Source: JAZKFR01 sp040386295 (GTDB taxonomy: Bacteria; Pseudomonadota; Gammaproteobacteria; Burkholderiales; Rhodocyclaceae). Taken from it: a stretch of DNA of 23,085 nucleotides. The position numbers and the translations under genes are program-made. Location of the stretch: NCBI GenBank assembly GCA_040386295.1, contig JAZKFR010000112.1:1-23085 (forward strand). Direction: 5' to 3'. Positions 8,036-16,100 of this stretch are shown here, piece by piece; position 1 is the first letter of the stretch; the number at the start of each line of letters is the position of its first letter. The notes beneath the pieces are model-generated. The model had not been told where the DNA came from and ran no database searches. It saw nothing but the letters and a program-made list of their open reading frames with translations.

Positions 8036-9223
8036 TCAATCAGATATTGCTTTGGTCGTTGTTTCATTCGGTTTTGCGCCAGCCTGTTGAGATAACTCTG
8101 TTTGCTCTAAGAATGGTTTGCCTACGAAATTGATCGTGTTGCGCTGGGTTCGGCGTGTTTTGTCCCGTATTTGCCCGGCCAGTTGGCCGCAAGCAGCTGC
8201 AATGTCGTCACCACGAGTTTTGCGCGTCGTCGTGACCACTCCGGCTGCGATGAGTATTTCAGAGAATTGCCGAATTCGCGCTGCGGAAGAGCGTTGATAA
8301 GGCGAACCTGGAAACGGGTTAAATGGGATTAAATTAAATTTGCACGCGATCGCGCGCGTGAGTTCCAGTAGCTCGTATGCGTGTGCGTCTGAATCGTTAA
8401 TCCCGGCCAACATGACGTATTCAAAAGTCACAAAGTCACGTGGGGCTTTCTCTAAGTAACGCTGACAAGCTGCGAGTAAGACAGCTAGAGGATATTTTTG
8501 ATTGATGGGGACTAGCTCGTCGCGCAGGCGGTCGTTTGATGCGTGCAATGAGACAGCCAGCGCGACCGGGCAAGCGTCTCTTAGTCTGTCCATTGCTGGG
8601 ACTAAGCCTGAAGTGGATACCGTAACACGACGTCTTGACAGGCCGTAGGCGTTGTCATCAAGCATTAAATTTAAAGCGGCAATACTGTGTTCAAGATTGG
8701 CGAGTGGTTCACCCATTCCCATCAGCACGACGTTACTAATGACGCGTTCGTTTTTTGTATCAATTTCCCCGCTGACGCCGAGGCGATGGTTGGCTAGCCA
8801 TAGTTGTCCAATGATTTCAGCTACGCTCAGATTTCGATTAAAACCCTGCTTCCCTGTTGAACAAAATGAGCAGTCAAGCGCGCACCCCGCCTGCGTTGAA
8901 ATGCACAGAGTTCCGCGTGTTTCTTCAGGAATAAAAACTGTTTCGACTGCGTTACCGGCGCCTACGTCAATGAGAAATTTGCGCGTACCGTCGTCGGCGA
9001 TTTGGTCAGAAACAATATCTGGTGCTTTGATCACGGCAAATTTCTTGAGTTTCTCGCGCAAGGGCTTGGCGATATCACTCATGGCGTCAAAATCATCAAT
9101 GCCAAAGCGATGTATCCAGCGCAAAATTTGTTGCGCGCGAAACGGCTTTTCGCCTTGTTCGGCAAAAAAAGCGGCCAGTGCCGTGGCGTCGCAGCCGAGC
9201 AGATTGAGTGGCGTTTGCGTCAT
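8036..9223 (-). CDS. rlmN: Dual-specificity 23S rRNA/tRNA adenine-C2 methyltransferase RlmN
   Basis: RlmN is a radical-SAM enzyme that methylates C2 of A2503 in 23S rRNA and A37 in some tRNAs. The 395-residue protein shows the radical-SAM motif C114-x3-C118-x2-C121 (CALDCSFCSTGKQGF), the upstream IPEETRGTLC segment with the catalytic-site Glu at 101, the GMGEPLAN motif at 169-176, and the methyl-carrying Cys at about 345 in AAACGQLAG. The C-terminal tail of about 40 residues is longer than usual and not obviously conserved. ATG at 9223 has GGAT about 8 nt upstream. PilW follows after 24 nt. Confidence 0.97.
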   Translation of the reverse strand: MTQTPLNLLGCDATALAAFFAEQGEKPFRAQQILRWIHRFGIDDFDAMSDIAKPLREKLKKFAVIKAPDIVSDQIADDGTRKFLIDVGAGNAVETVFIPEETRGTLCISTQAGCALDCSFCSTGKQGFNRNLSVAEIIGQLWLANHRLGVSGEIDTKNERVISNVVLMGMGEPLANLEHSIAALNLMLDDNAYGLSRRRVTVSTSGLVPAMDRLRDACPVALAVSLHASNDRLRDELVPINQKYPLAVLLAACQRYLEKAPRDFVTFEYVMLAGINDSDAHAYELLELTRAIACKFNLIPFNPFPGSPYQRSSAARIRQFSEILIAAGVVTTTRKTRGDDIAAACGQLAGQIRDKTRRTQRNTINFVGKPFLEQTELSQQAGAKPNETTTKAISD

Positions 9224-9427
9224 TGAGTGATCCGCATTTTTGGGGAATTCAATGCCTGATGGAGTGCAACTGATTGAACGTCATAATTGGTAAAGATCCT
9301 GCTTCACGCGTCATGTTCACTAGACAGGGCCGAGTCATTTGATGTTTTTGAACTGCCCGAGTTTGCTGTACGGCGATATGCAAATGCGTGCGCATGATGA
9401 GGAGGCAGGATGGTGTTTCTGTTGTTT

Positions 9428-9856
9428 TTAACGCGCTGTGTAGAGGTTCATGCTTGGGAAGAAAAAGGCGATTTCAGTTGCGGCAGCTTCTGCGCTATCG
9501 GATCCATGTACGGCGTTAGCGTCGATAGAATCTGCGAAGTCAGCGCGGATCGTCCCTGGTGCGGCTTTTTTAGGATCTGTCGCACCCATTAAATCGCGAT
9601 GTTTGGTGATTGCATTCTCGCCTTCTAAGGCTTGGATCATGACTGGACCAGAAGTCATAAAGGCAACGAGATCCTTGAAAAATGGACGCTCTTTATGCGC
9701 TGCGTAGAAAGCGCCGGCCTCTTCTTGCGATAGCCAGGCCATCCTTGCTGCGATGATTTTCAGTCCGCTCTGTTCAAAGCGGTCATAAATTTTGCCAATA
9801 AGGTTTTTAGCAACGGCGTCGGGTTTGATGATGGAAAGCGTGCGTTCAGTGGCCAT
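9428..9856 (-). CDS. ndk: Nucleoside diphosphate kinase
   Basis: Ndk transfers the gamma-phosphate of ATP to nucleoside diphosphates through a phospho-histidine and balances NTP pools. The ATG at 9856 gives 142 residues, which is family length, starting MATERTLSIIKPDAV. The active-site segment is NAVHGSDSAEAA with the phosphorylated His at 117, and the IKPDAV nucleotide-site motif is at 10-15. A longer reading frame from 9985 is not supported by the family. Ndk heads the block leading to rlmN, pilW and rodZ, with a 204-nt gap before rlmN (9224-9427) that holds no recognised gene or clear terminator. Confidence 0.97.
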   Translation of the reverse strand: MATERTLSIIKPDAVAKNLIGKIYDRFEQSGLKIIAARMAWLSQEEAGAFYAAHKERPFFKDLVAFMTSGPVMIQALEGENAITKHRDLMGATDPKKAAPGTIRADFADSIDANAVHGSDSAEAAATEIAFFFPSMNLYTAR

Positions 9857-10030
9857 GAAAATATTCCGATTATGAAAAAGTTGGAGATACCCGTCACCGA
9901 GATTTTGTTGGTGAACTTGACGAGATTTTGGGACGAATGGCGAAATAAAACGCGCCAAAAATACATCGTAGAAACGGAGCGACATTCTAGCAATATACGA
10001 TCCATTCAGGGGGCGCGATGCTAGGGAAAT

Positions 10031-10046
10031 AGAGCGGGCGCGCTCT
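10031..10046 (-). terminator. Short GC-rich hairpin after mcp, weak intrinsic terminator
   Basis: On the reverse strand AGAGCG and CGCTCT pair around a 4-nt loop and are followed by ATTTCCC. It starts about 24 nt past the mcp stop. The stem is only 6 bp and the T-tract is poor, so termination strength is doubtful. The rest of 9857-10069 holds the ndk upstream region and nothing else recognised. Confidence 0.4.
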
Positions 10047-10069
10047 GCTTCAAAGGCAATCCACGCGTT

Positions 10070-11737
10070 TTATAAAAGGTTTTTCGTTATTTCCCGTGCG
10101 TGAAAACGATTTGCTTTGAAGCGCCGAACGATCGCTTGCAAGCTTAAAGCGATTTTTTGCATGCCTAAGGCTGCGTGGGCAGAGTCTTGGACAGCGGCAT
10201 GATTTTCTTCTGCCATACGAGCAATTTCTTCGACGCTGAGGGCAATGCCATGGCTGGCTGATTTTTGTTCAATCACCGATCGGGTGATGTCATCGACGCC
10301 TCGGTTGGCTTCGGCGACTGAAGCATCTGCGTTGGTAAGCGTACTGATCACCCGTTGTGCTGAATGTTGGCTAACTACTAAAGCGTGCATGCCTAGCTTG
10401 ATTGCTTGTTCTACCTCGGCTGAACGTGAGTTGAGGTGGGTCGTGACCTTGTCAATTTCGCCCGCCGATTTGGCTGATCTTTCGGCCAGTTTTCGTACCT
10501 CATCTGCGACAACGGCAAAACCTCTGCCACTTTCACCGGCTCTTGCCGCTTCAATCGCTGCATTGAGTGCAAGTAAATTGGTTTGGTCTGCGATTTCTTT
10601 GACCTGTTTCGTCATGTCCGTAATCGTCAGCGTACTTTTAATAAATTCGTCAGCGGAGTTGGCAATGGCTTTAACGGCGCTTTCTACTTCTGAAACTTCT
10701 TTGAGTAATTCAGACAGAATCGAGTTGCCTTCGCGCGTTCGTTCCATGCTATTCAAGGACAGCGTGCGTACGTGTTCGGCACTATCAGCAACCGAACTGA
10801 CGCTCACGCTTAACTCTTCAACCCTGGCCGCAGTTGATTCGGCCGACTCGCTTTGCTTGAGTGATCTTTGCGTCATCTGCTGTGCCGCAGAAGAGATCCC
10901 CTCGGCTGTTTGTGCTACCTCATTCGAGTCACGTCTGACGTCGATCACAATTTGGTGCAATAAATCCATAAAACGGTTGAACGCGCTCGCCGTGTCGACA
11001 ATCTCGTCGGCGCCTTTTATTTCTAGGCGTTTAGTTAAATCAGCTTCACCTGCGGCAAGATGGTTAGCGAATTGACGTAGTGCGTCTAAGCGCTTAGTGA
11101 TGCTGCGAGTTGTTAAGAGGGAAAGCAAAAGCAGAGCGGGCAAGGTGCTCACTAGCATGACAGTCGTTAGGGTTTTGAGATTGTCGGCAGTGGTGTTGGC
11201 ACGGTCTTTCGCTTTTTGCGTTTCTGCAATTATCTGATTGCCTAGTATTGCTAGCTTATCCTCCAGCTTCTGGAACAAGGTGCCGAATTTGGCCTGTTGC
11301 TCTGCGAGAGTATGGTCAGCACCGTAGGCGTTGGCGATGAGCTTGTTAGCGGATTCGCTGTAGTTGTTTAAAAGGGGTTGTAGGCCGCTGATGGCCTGTT
11401 TTATTTCTGCATTGACGGGCAAAGTATTCAGTGCGGCAAGGTCTGACTGAATGAGTGCTGCATGTTCGGCAACGGCTGAAACAGATCTCCGATGTGCAGC
11501 CTCGTTTTGATGTACGGCAGCTAACATGGAAGCCATGACATCACTGTTGATTGCGTCATGCAGCATGTCTATTTCTGCTTGGTAATGAATCGCTTCGGAG
11601 TAGTTTGCCGCCAAGATGTTGGCTTGCGATAGTAAGTTGACCGATTGATAACCTGTGATGCCTAGAGCAAGCGCCAAGATTGCAGAAACAGCAGAAGAGC
11701 CGAGAATTTTTTGTTTGATGGTCAGGTTGGCAAGCAT
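10070..11737 (-). CDS. Methyl-accepting chemotaxis protein
   Basis: This is an inner-membrane chemoreceptor that signals to CheA/CheW and controls the flagellar motor or another Che-type output. The 555 residues read as TM1 at about 12-31, a helical periplasmic region at 32-190 (four-helix-bundle type by length), TM2 at about 191-210, HAMP at about 211-265 and a long coiled-coil signalling domain. The highly conserved hairpin tip (EIADQTNLLALNAAIEAARAGE) lies near 381-402 and is followed by GRGFAVVADEVRKLAERSAKSAGEI. There is no C-terminal NWETF-type CheR tether. The ligand cannot be predicted. ATG at 11737 follows AAAGGAAAAG, and a sigma-28-like promoter lies just upstream. The gene stands alone with no che genes nearby. 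Confidence 0.94.
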   Translation of the reverse strand: MLANLTIKQKILGSSAVSAILALALGITGYQSVNLLSQANILAANYSEAIHYQAEIDMLHDAINSDVMASMLAAVHQNEAAHRRSVSAVAEHAALIQSDLAALNTLPVNAEIKQAISGLQPLLNNYSESANKLIANAYGADHTLAEQQAKFGTLFQKLEDKLAILGNQIIAETQKAKDRANTTADNLKTLTTVMLVSTLPALLLLSLLTTRSITKRLDALRQFANHLAAGEADLTKRLEIKGADEIVDTASAFNRFMDLLHQIVIDVRRDSNEVAQTAEGISSAAQQMTQRSLKQSESAESTAARVEELSVSVSSVADSAEHVRTLSLNSMERTREGNSILSELLKEVSEVESAVKAIANSADEFIKSTLTITDMTKQVKEIADQTNLLALNAAIEAARAGESGRGFAVVADEVRKLAERSAKSAGEIDKVTTHLNSRSAEVEQAIKLGMHALVVSQHSAQRVISTLTNADASVAEANRGVDDITRSVIEQKSASHGIALSVEEIARMAEENHAAVQDSAHAALGMQKIALSLQAIVRRFKANRFHAREITKNLL

Positions 11738-11769
11738 TTTTGTCTTTTCCTTTAGGTCTAACTTGGGTG

Positions 11770-11796
11770 CTAACGGCTCTCGCAGATGTTTCTTAA
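11770..11796 (-). promoter_or_regulatory. Candidate sigma-28 (FliA) promoter of the chemoreceptor gene
   Basis: On the reverse strand TTAA, 15 nt, then GCCGTTAG matches the FliA pattern TAAA-N15-GCCGATAA at 9 of 12 positions. The -10 element ends about 32 nt before the mcp ATG, a sensible leader length that includes the Shine-Dalgarno AAAGGA. Chemoreceptor genes are often in the FliA regulon. The match is moderate, and the context raises its likelihood. Confidence 0.45.
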
Positions 11797-11834
11797 CTTA
11801 AAGGTTCTTCAGAAAATATACAGCTTGAAATGTC

Positions 11835-11870
11835 CAGAGTCAGAGTCGGGGTCAGAGTCGGGGTCAGAGT
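11835..11870. repeat. 12-bp tandem repeat, unit CAGAGTCGGGGT
   Basis: The stretch reads CAGAGT, then two full copies of CAGAGTCGGGGT, then another CAGAGT. It lies in the 487-nt gap between the divergently transcribed mcp and beta-barrel genes (11738-12224). GGGGTCAGAGT-type words recur between genes in many proteobacterial genomes, sometimes as REP-like elements. No transposase gene is present here, so that link is only an inference. Confidence 0.7.
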
Positions 11871-12173
11871 AATTGAGCTTACTGATTTTGAGGCTTGGCT
11901 TGGCCGAGTTTAACTACATTCGGCAGCTATCCACTATAGCAATATTCGGTGCACGAAAAATAAGCTGTTGTAATTTCAATTTACTCAATTGGCACGGCCA
12001 GTATTAAAACTGACACTTCGTCGGCGTTGATTTGCTACAGCAGTGACAGCAGTTTATGTGGCTCGTTTTTACGTTTCGTGTTTCGTCGCGAATGCAAATT
12101 GGAGCAGCAGGGTGACTCTCTGATTAGTGAGCCTGCTTTTCCGAAAAAGATCTTTGGTATTAAGCGATGCTTT

Positions 12174-12202
12174 TGTGAGAAAGTTTTGCTCTCACATTTT
12201 TT
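12174..12202 (+). terminator. Terminator-like hairpin with T6 tract in the leader of the barrel gene
   Basis: TGTGAGA (12174-12180) and TCTCACA (12190-12196) form a perfect 7-bp stem with a 9-nt loop, followed at once by TTTTTT. It ends 22 nt before the ATG of the plus-strand barrel gene, too close for a full promoter in between. Transcripts for that gene would therefore have to read through it. It may be an attenuator, or a chance weak hairpin, since the stem has only three G:C pairs. No Shine-Dalgarno sequence is visible between it and the ATG. Confidence 0.45.
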
Positions 12203-12224
12203 AACACCATAAAACACTACGCGT

Positions 12225-13031
12225 ATGCCTAAATCTCTCACCCGATATTCGTTTCTGTGTATTTCTTTAAGCTTAAGTTTGGTGCTATCCACGTCCTCCG
12301 CGCTGGCTTTTCAACCCCTCTTCACCGATGACACAGGGACCCAGGGAGCCTACGGTAAGCAACTTGAATTCTCGCTTGAAGCGGAGCGTACAGATACGGG
12401 AGAAGATGTTGTTAAGACTCGTGGCTTACCATTCGTATTTACCTATGGCCTGGCTGATACCTTAGATTTTTTTGTCGGTTTGAATTATCTACGTATCCAT
12501 TCCGCTGCTACAGAGTCTGAGGTTCATGGTCAGGGTAATCCAGTATTGGGCGCCAAGTGGCGATTTTACGAGCATGAGGCTGCACGGTTGAGCTTCGCGC
12601 TCAAGCCAGAAATCACCCTGCCGGTGAGTAGTCAGCGTGAGTCGATCGGTTTAGGGCAGGGTAAAACATCTTACGGTTTGACCGCAATTGCTTCGCAAGA
12701 ATTTGATTTTGGTGCGATTCACGCCAATTTCGGCTTGGCTCAGCAGCGCTATCAAGATAGTGAAAGCAACCCCAACAGTACGACAACGCATTGGTCAATA
12801 GCCCCGGTGTGGAATCTTAGTGAGCAGTGGAAAGTGGCAGCTGATTTGGGGGTTGACTTAAGCAAAGCTGCTGGCGTTAAAAGCCGTTCGCTAGCGTTTG
12901 AGTTGGGTCTCATTTATTCGCCGAGTAAAGATATTGATTTGGCTGCTGGGCTAATAAAGAGTATGGACGACCAAAATCCGAGGACGGTAAGCAAGCTGCT
13001 GACGACTGGAGTGACCTGGCGTTTCCGTTAG
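12225..13031 (+). CDS. Putative outer-membrane beta-barrel protein (MetA-pathway phenol degradation-like family)
   Basis: The 268-residue protein has a clear Sec signal peptide with cleavage expected after ALA at about 28. The mature start (FQPLFTDDTGTQGAYGKQLEFSLE) resembles the family Pfam calls putative MetA-pathway of phenol degradation, often annotated as outer-membrane transporter. The rest alternates polar and hydrophobic residues as in a beta-barrel, with turns such as GLADTLDFFVGLNYL and NLSEQWKVAADLGVDL. It ends TTGVTWRFR, so the last residue is Arg instead of the aromatic typical of the BAM beta-signal. Substrate is unknown. It is the only plus-strand gene between 1 and 22125 and ends at a shared terminator. 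Family assignment is from memory of the N-terminal motif. Confidence 0.75.
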   Translation: MPKSLTRYSFLCISLSLSLVLSTSSALAFQPLFTDDTGTQGAYGKQLEFSLEAERTDTGEDVVKTRGLPFVFTYGLADTLDFFVGLNYLRIHSAATESEVHGQGNPVLGAKWRFYEHEAARLSFALKPEITLPVSSQRESIGLGQGKTSYGLTAIASQEFDFGAIHANFGLAQQRYQDSESNPNSTTTHWSIAPVWNLSEQWKVAADLGVDLSKAAGVKSRSLAFELGLIYSPSKDIDLAAGLIKSMDDQNPRTVSKLLTTGVTWRFR

Positions 13032-13093
13032 GCGGCCTTAGAAATGGGGGGCGTAAGCAGGGGGCACAAAAGCGCTCTTAACCGTTCCACAGC

Positions 13094-13134
13094 AAAACGC
13101 CTCGCTAGCTCATCATGAGCCAGCGAGGCGTTTT
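13094..13134. terminator. Strong bidirectional intrinsic terminator
   Basis: AAAACGCCTCGCT (13094-13106) pairs perfectly with AGCGAGGCGTTTT (13122-13134). An inner GCTCA/TGAGC stem sits around a 3-nt loop. The A and T tracts at the ends make it work in both directions. It lies between the convergent barrel gene and the Ig-repeat gene. Confidence 0.9.
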
Positions 13135-13138
13135 ATTT

Positions 13139-13164
13139 GAACTTTAAAGGGGTCTTTAAAGTTC
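13139..13164. repeat. Second 10-bp hairpin between the convergent genes
   Basis: GAACTTTAAA and TTTAAAGTTC pair perfectly around the loop GGGGTC, 5 nt beyond the main terminator and 15 nt past the Ig-repeat gene stop. For the minus-strand gene it is the first structure met and could act as a 3' stabilising or back-up terminator hairpin. Confidence 0.6.
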
Positions 13165-13178
13165 AGCCTAGCCGTTAG

Positions 13179-16100
13179 TTAAACTGGCACTGCGTCGTGA
13201 TTGACTACCTGAATCGTCATGTTGATCAGCAGCTGAGCACCGCCACCACCCGAGTTGTCGTGCACGTTGTTATATACCGCGTATTGCTGATCACCGTGGA
13301 TGACGACCTCGTTACTCTTCTGCCAAGCACCCGGGCCGTTTTCTAAAACCAAATGATCCTGGGCGCCCCCTTCGATCAGCATTTGTTTTTGCTCAGTGCT
13401 CGAAGAAGTGATGCCAGTCCAACCCGTATTGGCGTTAAACGTATTGGCGTTGCTCATGTCGAGCACATCTCCCAGCGTTAGCGTTAGCGTATTTTGCTGG
13501 TTGCCGAGGTCTATCGCTTCAACGCTGTTAATACGCGCGCCATCGCTAGCCAGCCCTGAGCTTGAGTTAGTGATCAGATGTAGATCCAGATTGAGGCCGA
13601 TTCCGTCGAGCCGTAGCGTGTCTATGCCGCTGCCGCCGTCGATATGAGCCTCGCTCATTCCGCCACCGATACCAAATGTGCTCGAAGTGAGGGCGCTGAT
13701 GTTGCTGGCGTTAAGAACAAAAATATCGTCACCTGTGGCGCCATAAAACACGTCTGCTCCGCCTGCACCGACAATGATGTCATTACCATCCAGGCCAACG
13801 ATTGTTTCAGCAGCTGTTGTACCGGTCAGCGTATCGTCAGCCGTGGTGCCGAGTTGGTCAACCGTAATCCGTTGATCGGAGCCGTCGTCACTGCCGAACA
13901 CAAGAGCATCGGTGCCCGCAGCGCTGCCGACATTCGGGTCGCTTTGCGGCGTATGAATAACGATATCTTGTTGACCATCGTTGTTCACGTCGCCAGCGTT
14001 GATGAGGGTGGGTGCGGCAACCGCTGTAACCGTGGTGTCTCCGCCGTTGCCGTCAGAAAGCAGCGCGGCAGGAATAGCCGCATGGTTGACTTCGTTGCTG
14101 GCGTTGGTGGCTGATAAGACGGTGGTGTTGAAGATCGAGGCTATGTTGGTAGTGTTGCCGGCGGGGTCCGTGATCGTGGCAGCGATCCTCACTGAACCTA
14201 AAACCAGAGTAGGCGATGTGGCAGCCCAATTTCCGTTCGCATCAGCGGTTGCAGTAAAAGTACCCCTGTTTTGATTGGCTGAATTAAAGATGTCAAAAGT
14301 GATTGTTGAGTTAGCTTCAGCAGTGCCGTTGAACGTTAGCGTTTTATCATCGGTATTGGTGTTGTTCGCGACAATCCCCGTTTTGTTACCAAAGTTGTCA
14401 ATAACGTTTGCAAGCGTTGCAGTGGGTGCCGTGGTATCAACTACGAGGTCAAGGTTAGTCGTGTTAACGTTCCCCTGTGCGTCTGTGCTGGTGATCAGAA
14501 GGTGATGAACATTGCCAGTAGTGCTGCCAGCCGCATTGGTAGCAGAAAAAGCAGTATTAAAACCAGCTATCCAATTTGAACCCGAGCGCGTGATGGTAGG
14601 GGACAAAGTGGTCAATGCGCCGTTCGCCCCTCTCTCTTGGAAGGTGACAGTCGAGCCTGCTTCAAAAGTGCCCGTCAGGGTTGGCGTGGTGTCGTTAGTG
14701 GCTATGCTTAAGGTTGCGGGGTTAGTCGCTGAGGGCGTTAGTGCTGTAGGCGTATGAGTACCACCACCCGTATCGTTTGTCGCTGTTATGCCAGGAGCTG
14801 TAGTTGTGGCATCAATAAACACGTTGAAAGTGCTGTTGGCGCCACTTGATCCGGCGTTTACCTCGCTGCGGCCACTAATATTGCCGACGGCATCTCTGGA
14901 AACTGCGAAGAAGTGATGCGCACCGTCTGCTAGTGCGATGGTCGGTGTGGCCGACCAAATATTAGCGTTGGCACCCGTTGCGCTTACAGCGGCTGATGTA
15001 GCGACAATCGTATCTACCCCATTCACTATCTCGTGTATTTCAACGATGGCGCCAGCTTCACTACAAGTTCCAATAAATGTCAGTGTATTGTCGTTACTCG
15101 TTGGGCCGTTGCCGCTAGTGCTGACGACGTTTTCGAACGAACCTGATGCTGGTCGTACATTGTCTTGAACGCTGTCAATACTCGGGACGGGCGGCGGTGT
15201 GGTATCGACGGTGAAAGTACGCGCTGCGGTGGCTGAGGATACATTTCCAGCTGCGTCGGTGCTGGTAAAGGTGATGTTGTGCGTGCCATTGGCTAGTGCA
15301 GATCCTGGCGTGACTTGCCATGCTCCATTAGTTGCTGTTGCCGTTCCAATCGTAACGCCGTTGTCGCGAACCGTGACTGTGCTACCGGCCTCGGCAGTTC
15401 CTCTGAAGGTTGGGGTGTTGTCGTTCGTTGTGCCGTTGTTAGCCACAGGCGTGATGCCTCCGGTGCCTACGTTATCGTCGACCCCGTTGAGTGTTGGTGC
15501 GGTAGGCGCCGTGGTATCGACGGTAAAAACAAACGCTGAACTAGGTGTAGAGGTGTTGCCTGCTAGATCGGTGCTGGTGATGGTGATGCTGTGCGCGCCA
15601 TTGGTCAGCGCGGATCCTTGTGCAAAGATCCAGCTGCCGTCAGTGCCTGCTGTTGCTGTCCCAATCAGCGTTCCATTATCGAAGATGGTGACGGTGCTGC
15701 CAGCTTCGGCAGTTCCTTTGAAGCTTGGCGTGTTGTCGTTTGTTCTGCCGTTGCTAGCAACGGCCGTGATGTTGTCTCCGGACAGAACGGCGCCCCCGAT
15801 GGCTACGTTATCGTCGACTCTGCTGAGTACTGGCGCGGAAGGCGCGGCGGTATCAACGGTAAAAGTGAGCGCTGAACTGGCTGCGGAAACATTTCCAGCT
15901 GCGTCGGTGCTGGTGAAGGTGATGCTGTGTGTGCTATCGCTGAGTTGGGATTCAGGCGTAAATGTCCAACTGCCATCAGTGCCTGCTATTGCCGTTCCAA
16001 TCAGCGTTCCGTTATCGAGGATGGTGACGATGCTGCCAGCCTCGGCAGTTCCTCTGAAGCTTGGCGTGTTGTCGTTTGTTCTGCCGTTGCTAGCAACGGC

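Noticed and set aside
9224..9427. Possible small RNA or extra gene between ndk and rlmN
   Set aside because: No terminator, promoter pair or conserved RNA pattern could be recognised.
11990..12005. TGGCACG resembling a sigma-54 -24 element upstream of the barrel gene
   Set aside because: The -12 half fails: 10 nt after the GG the sequence reads AT, not GC.
12027..12212. Plus-strand frame of 61 codons before the barrel gene
   Set aside because: It has no Shine-Dalgarno sequence, runs through the terminator-like hairpin, and shows no recognisable protein features.
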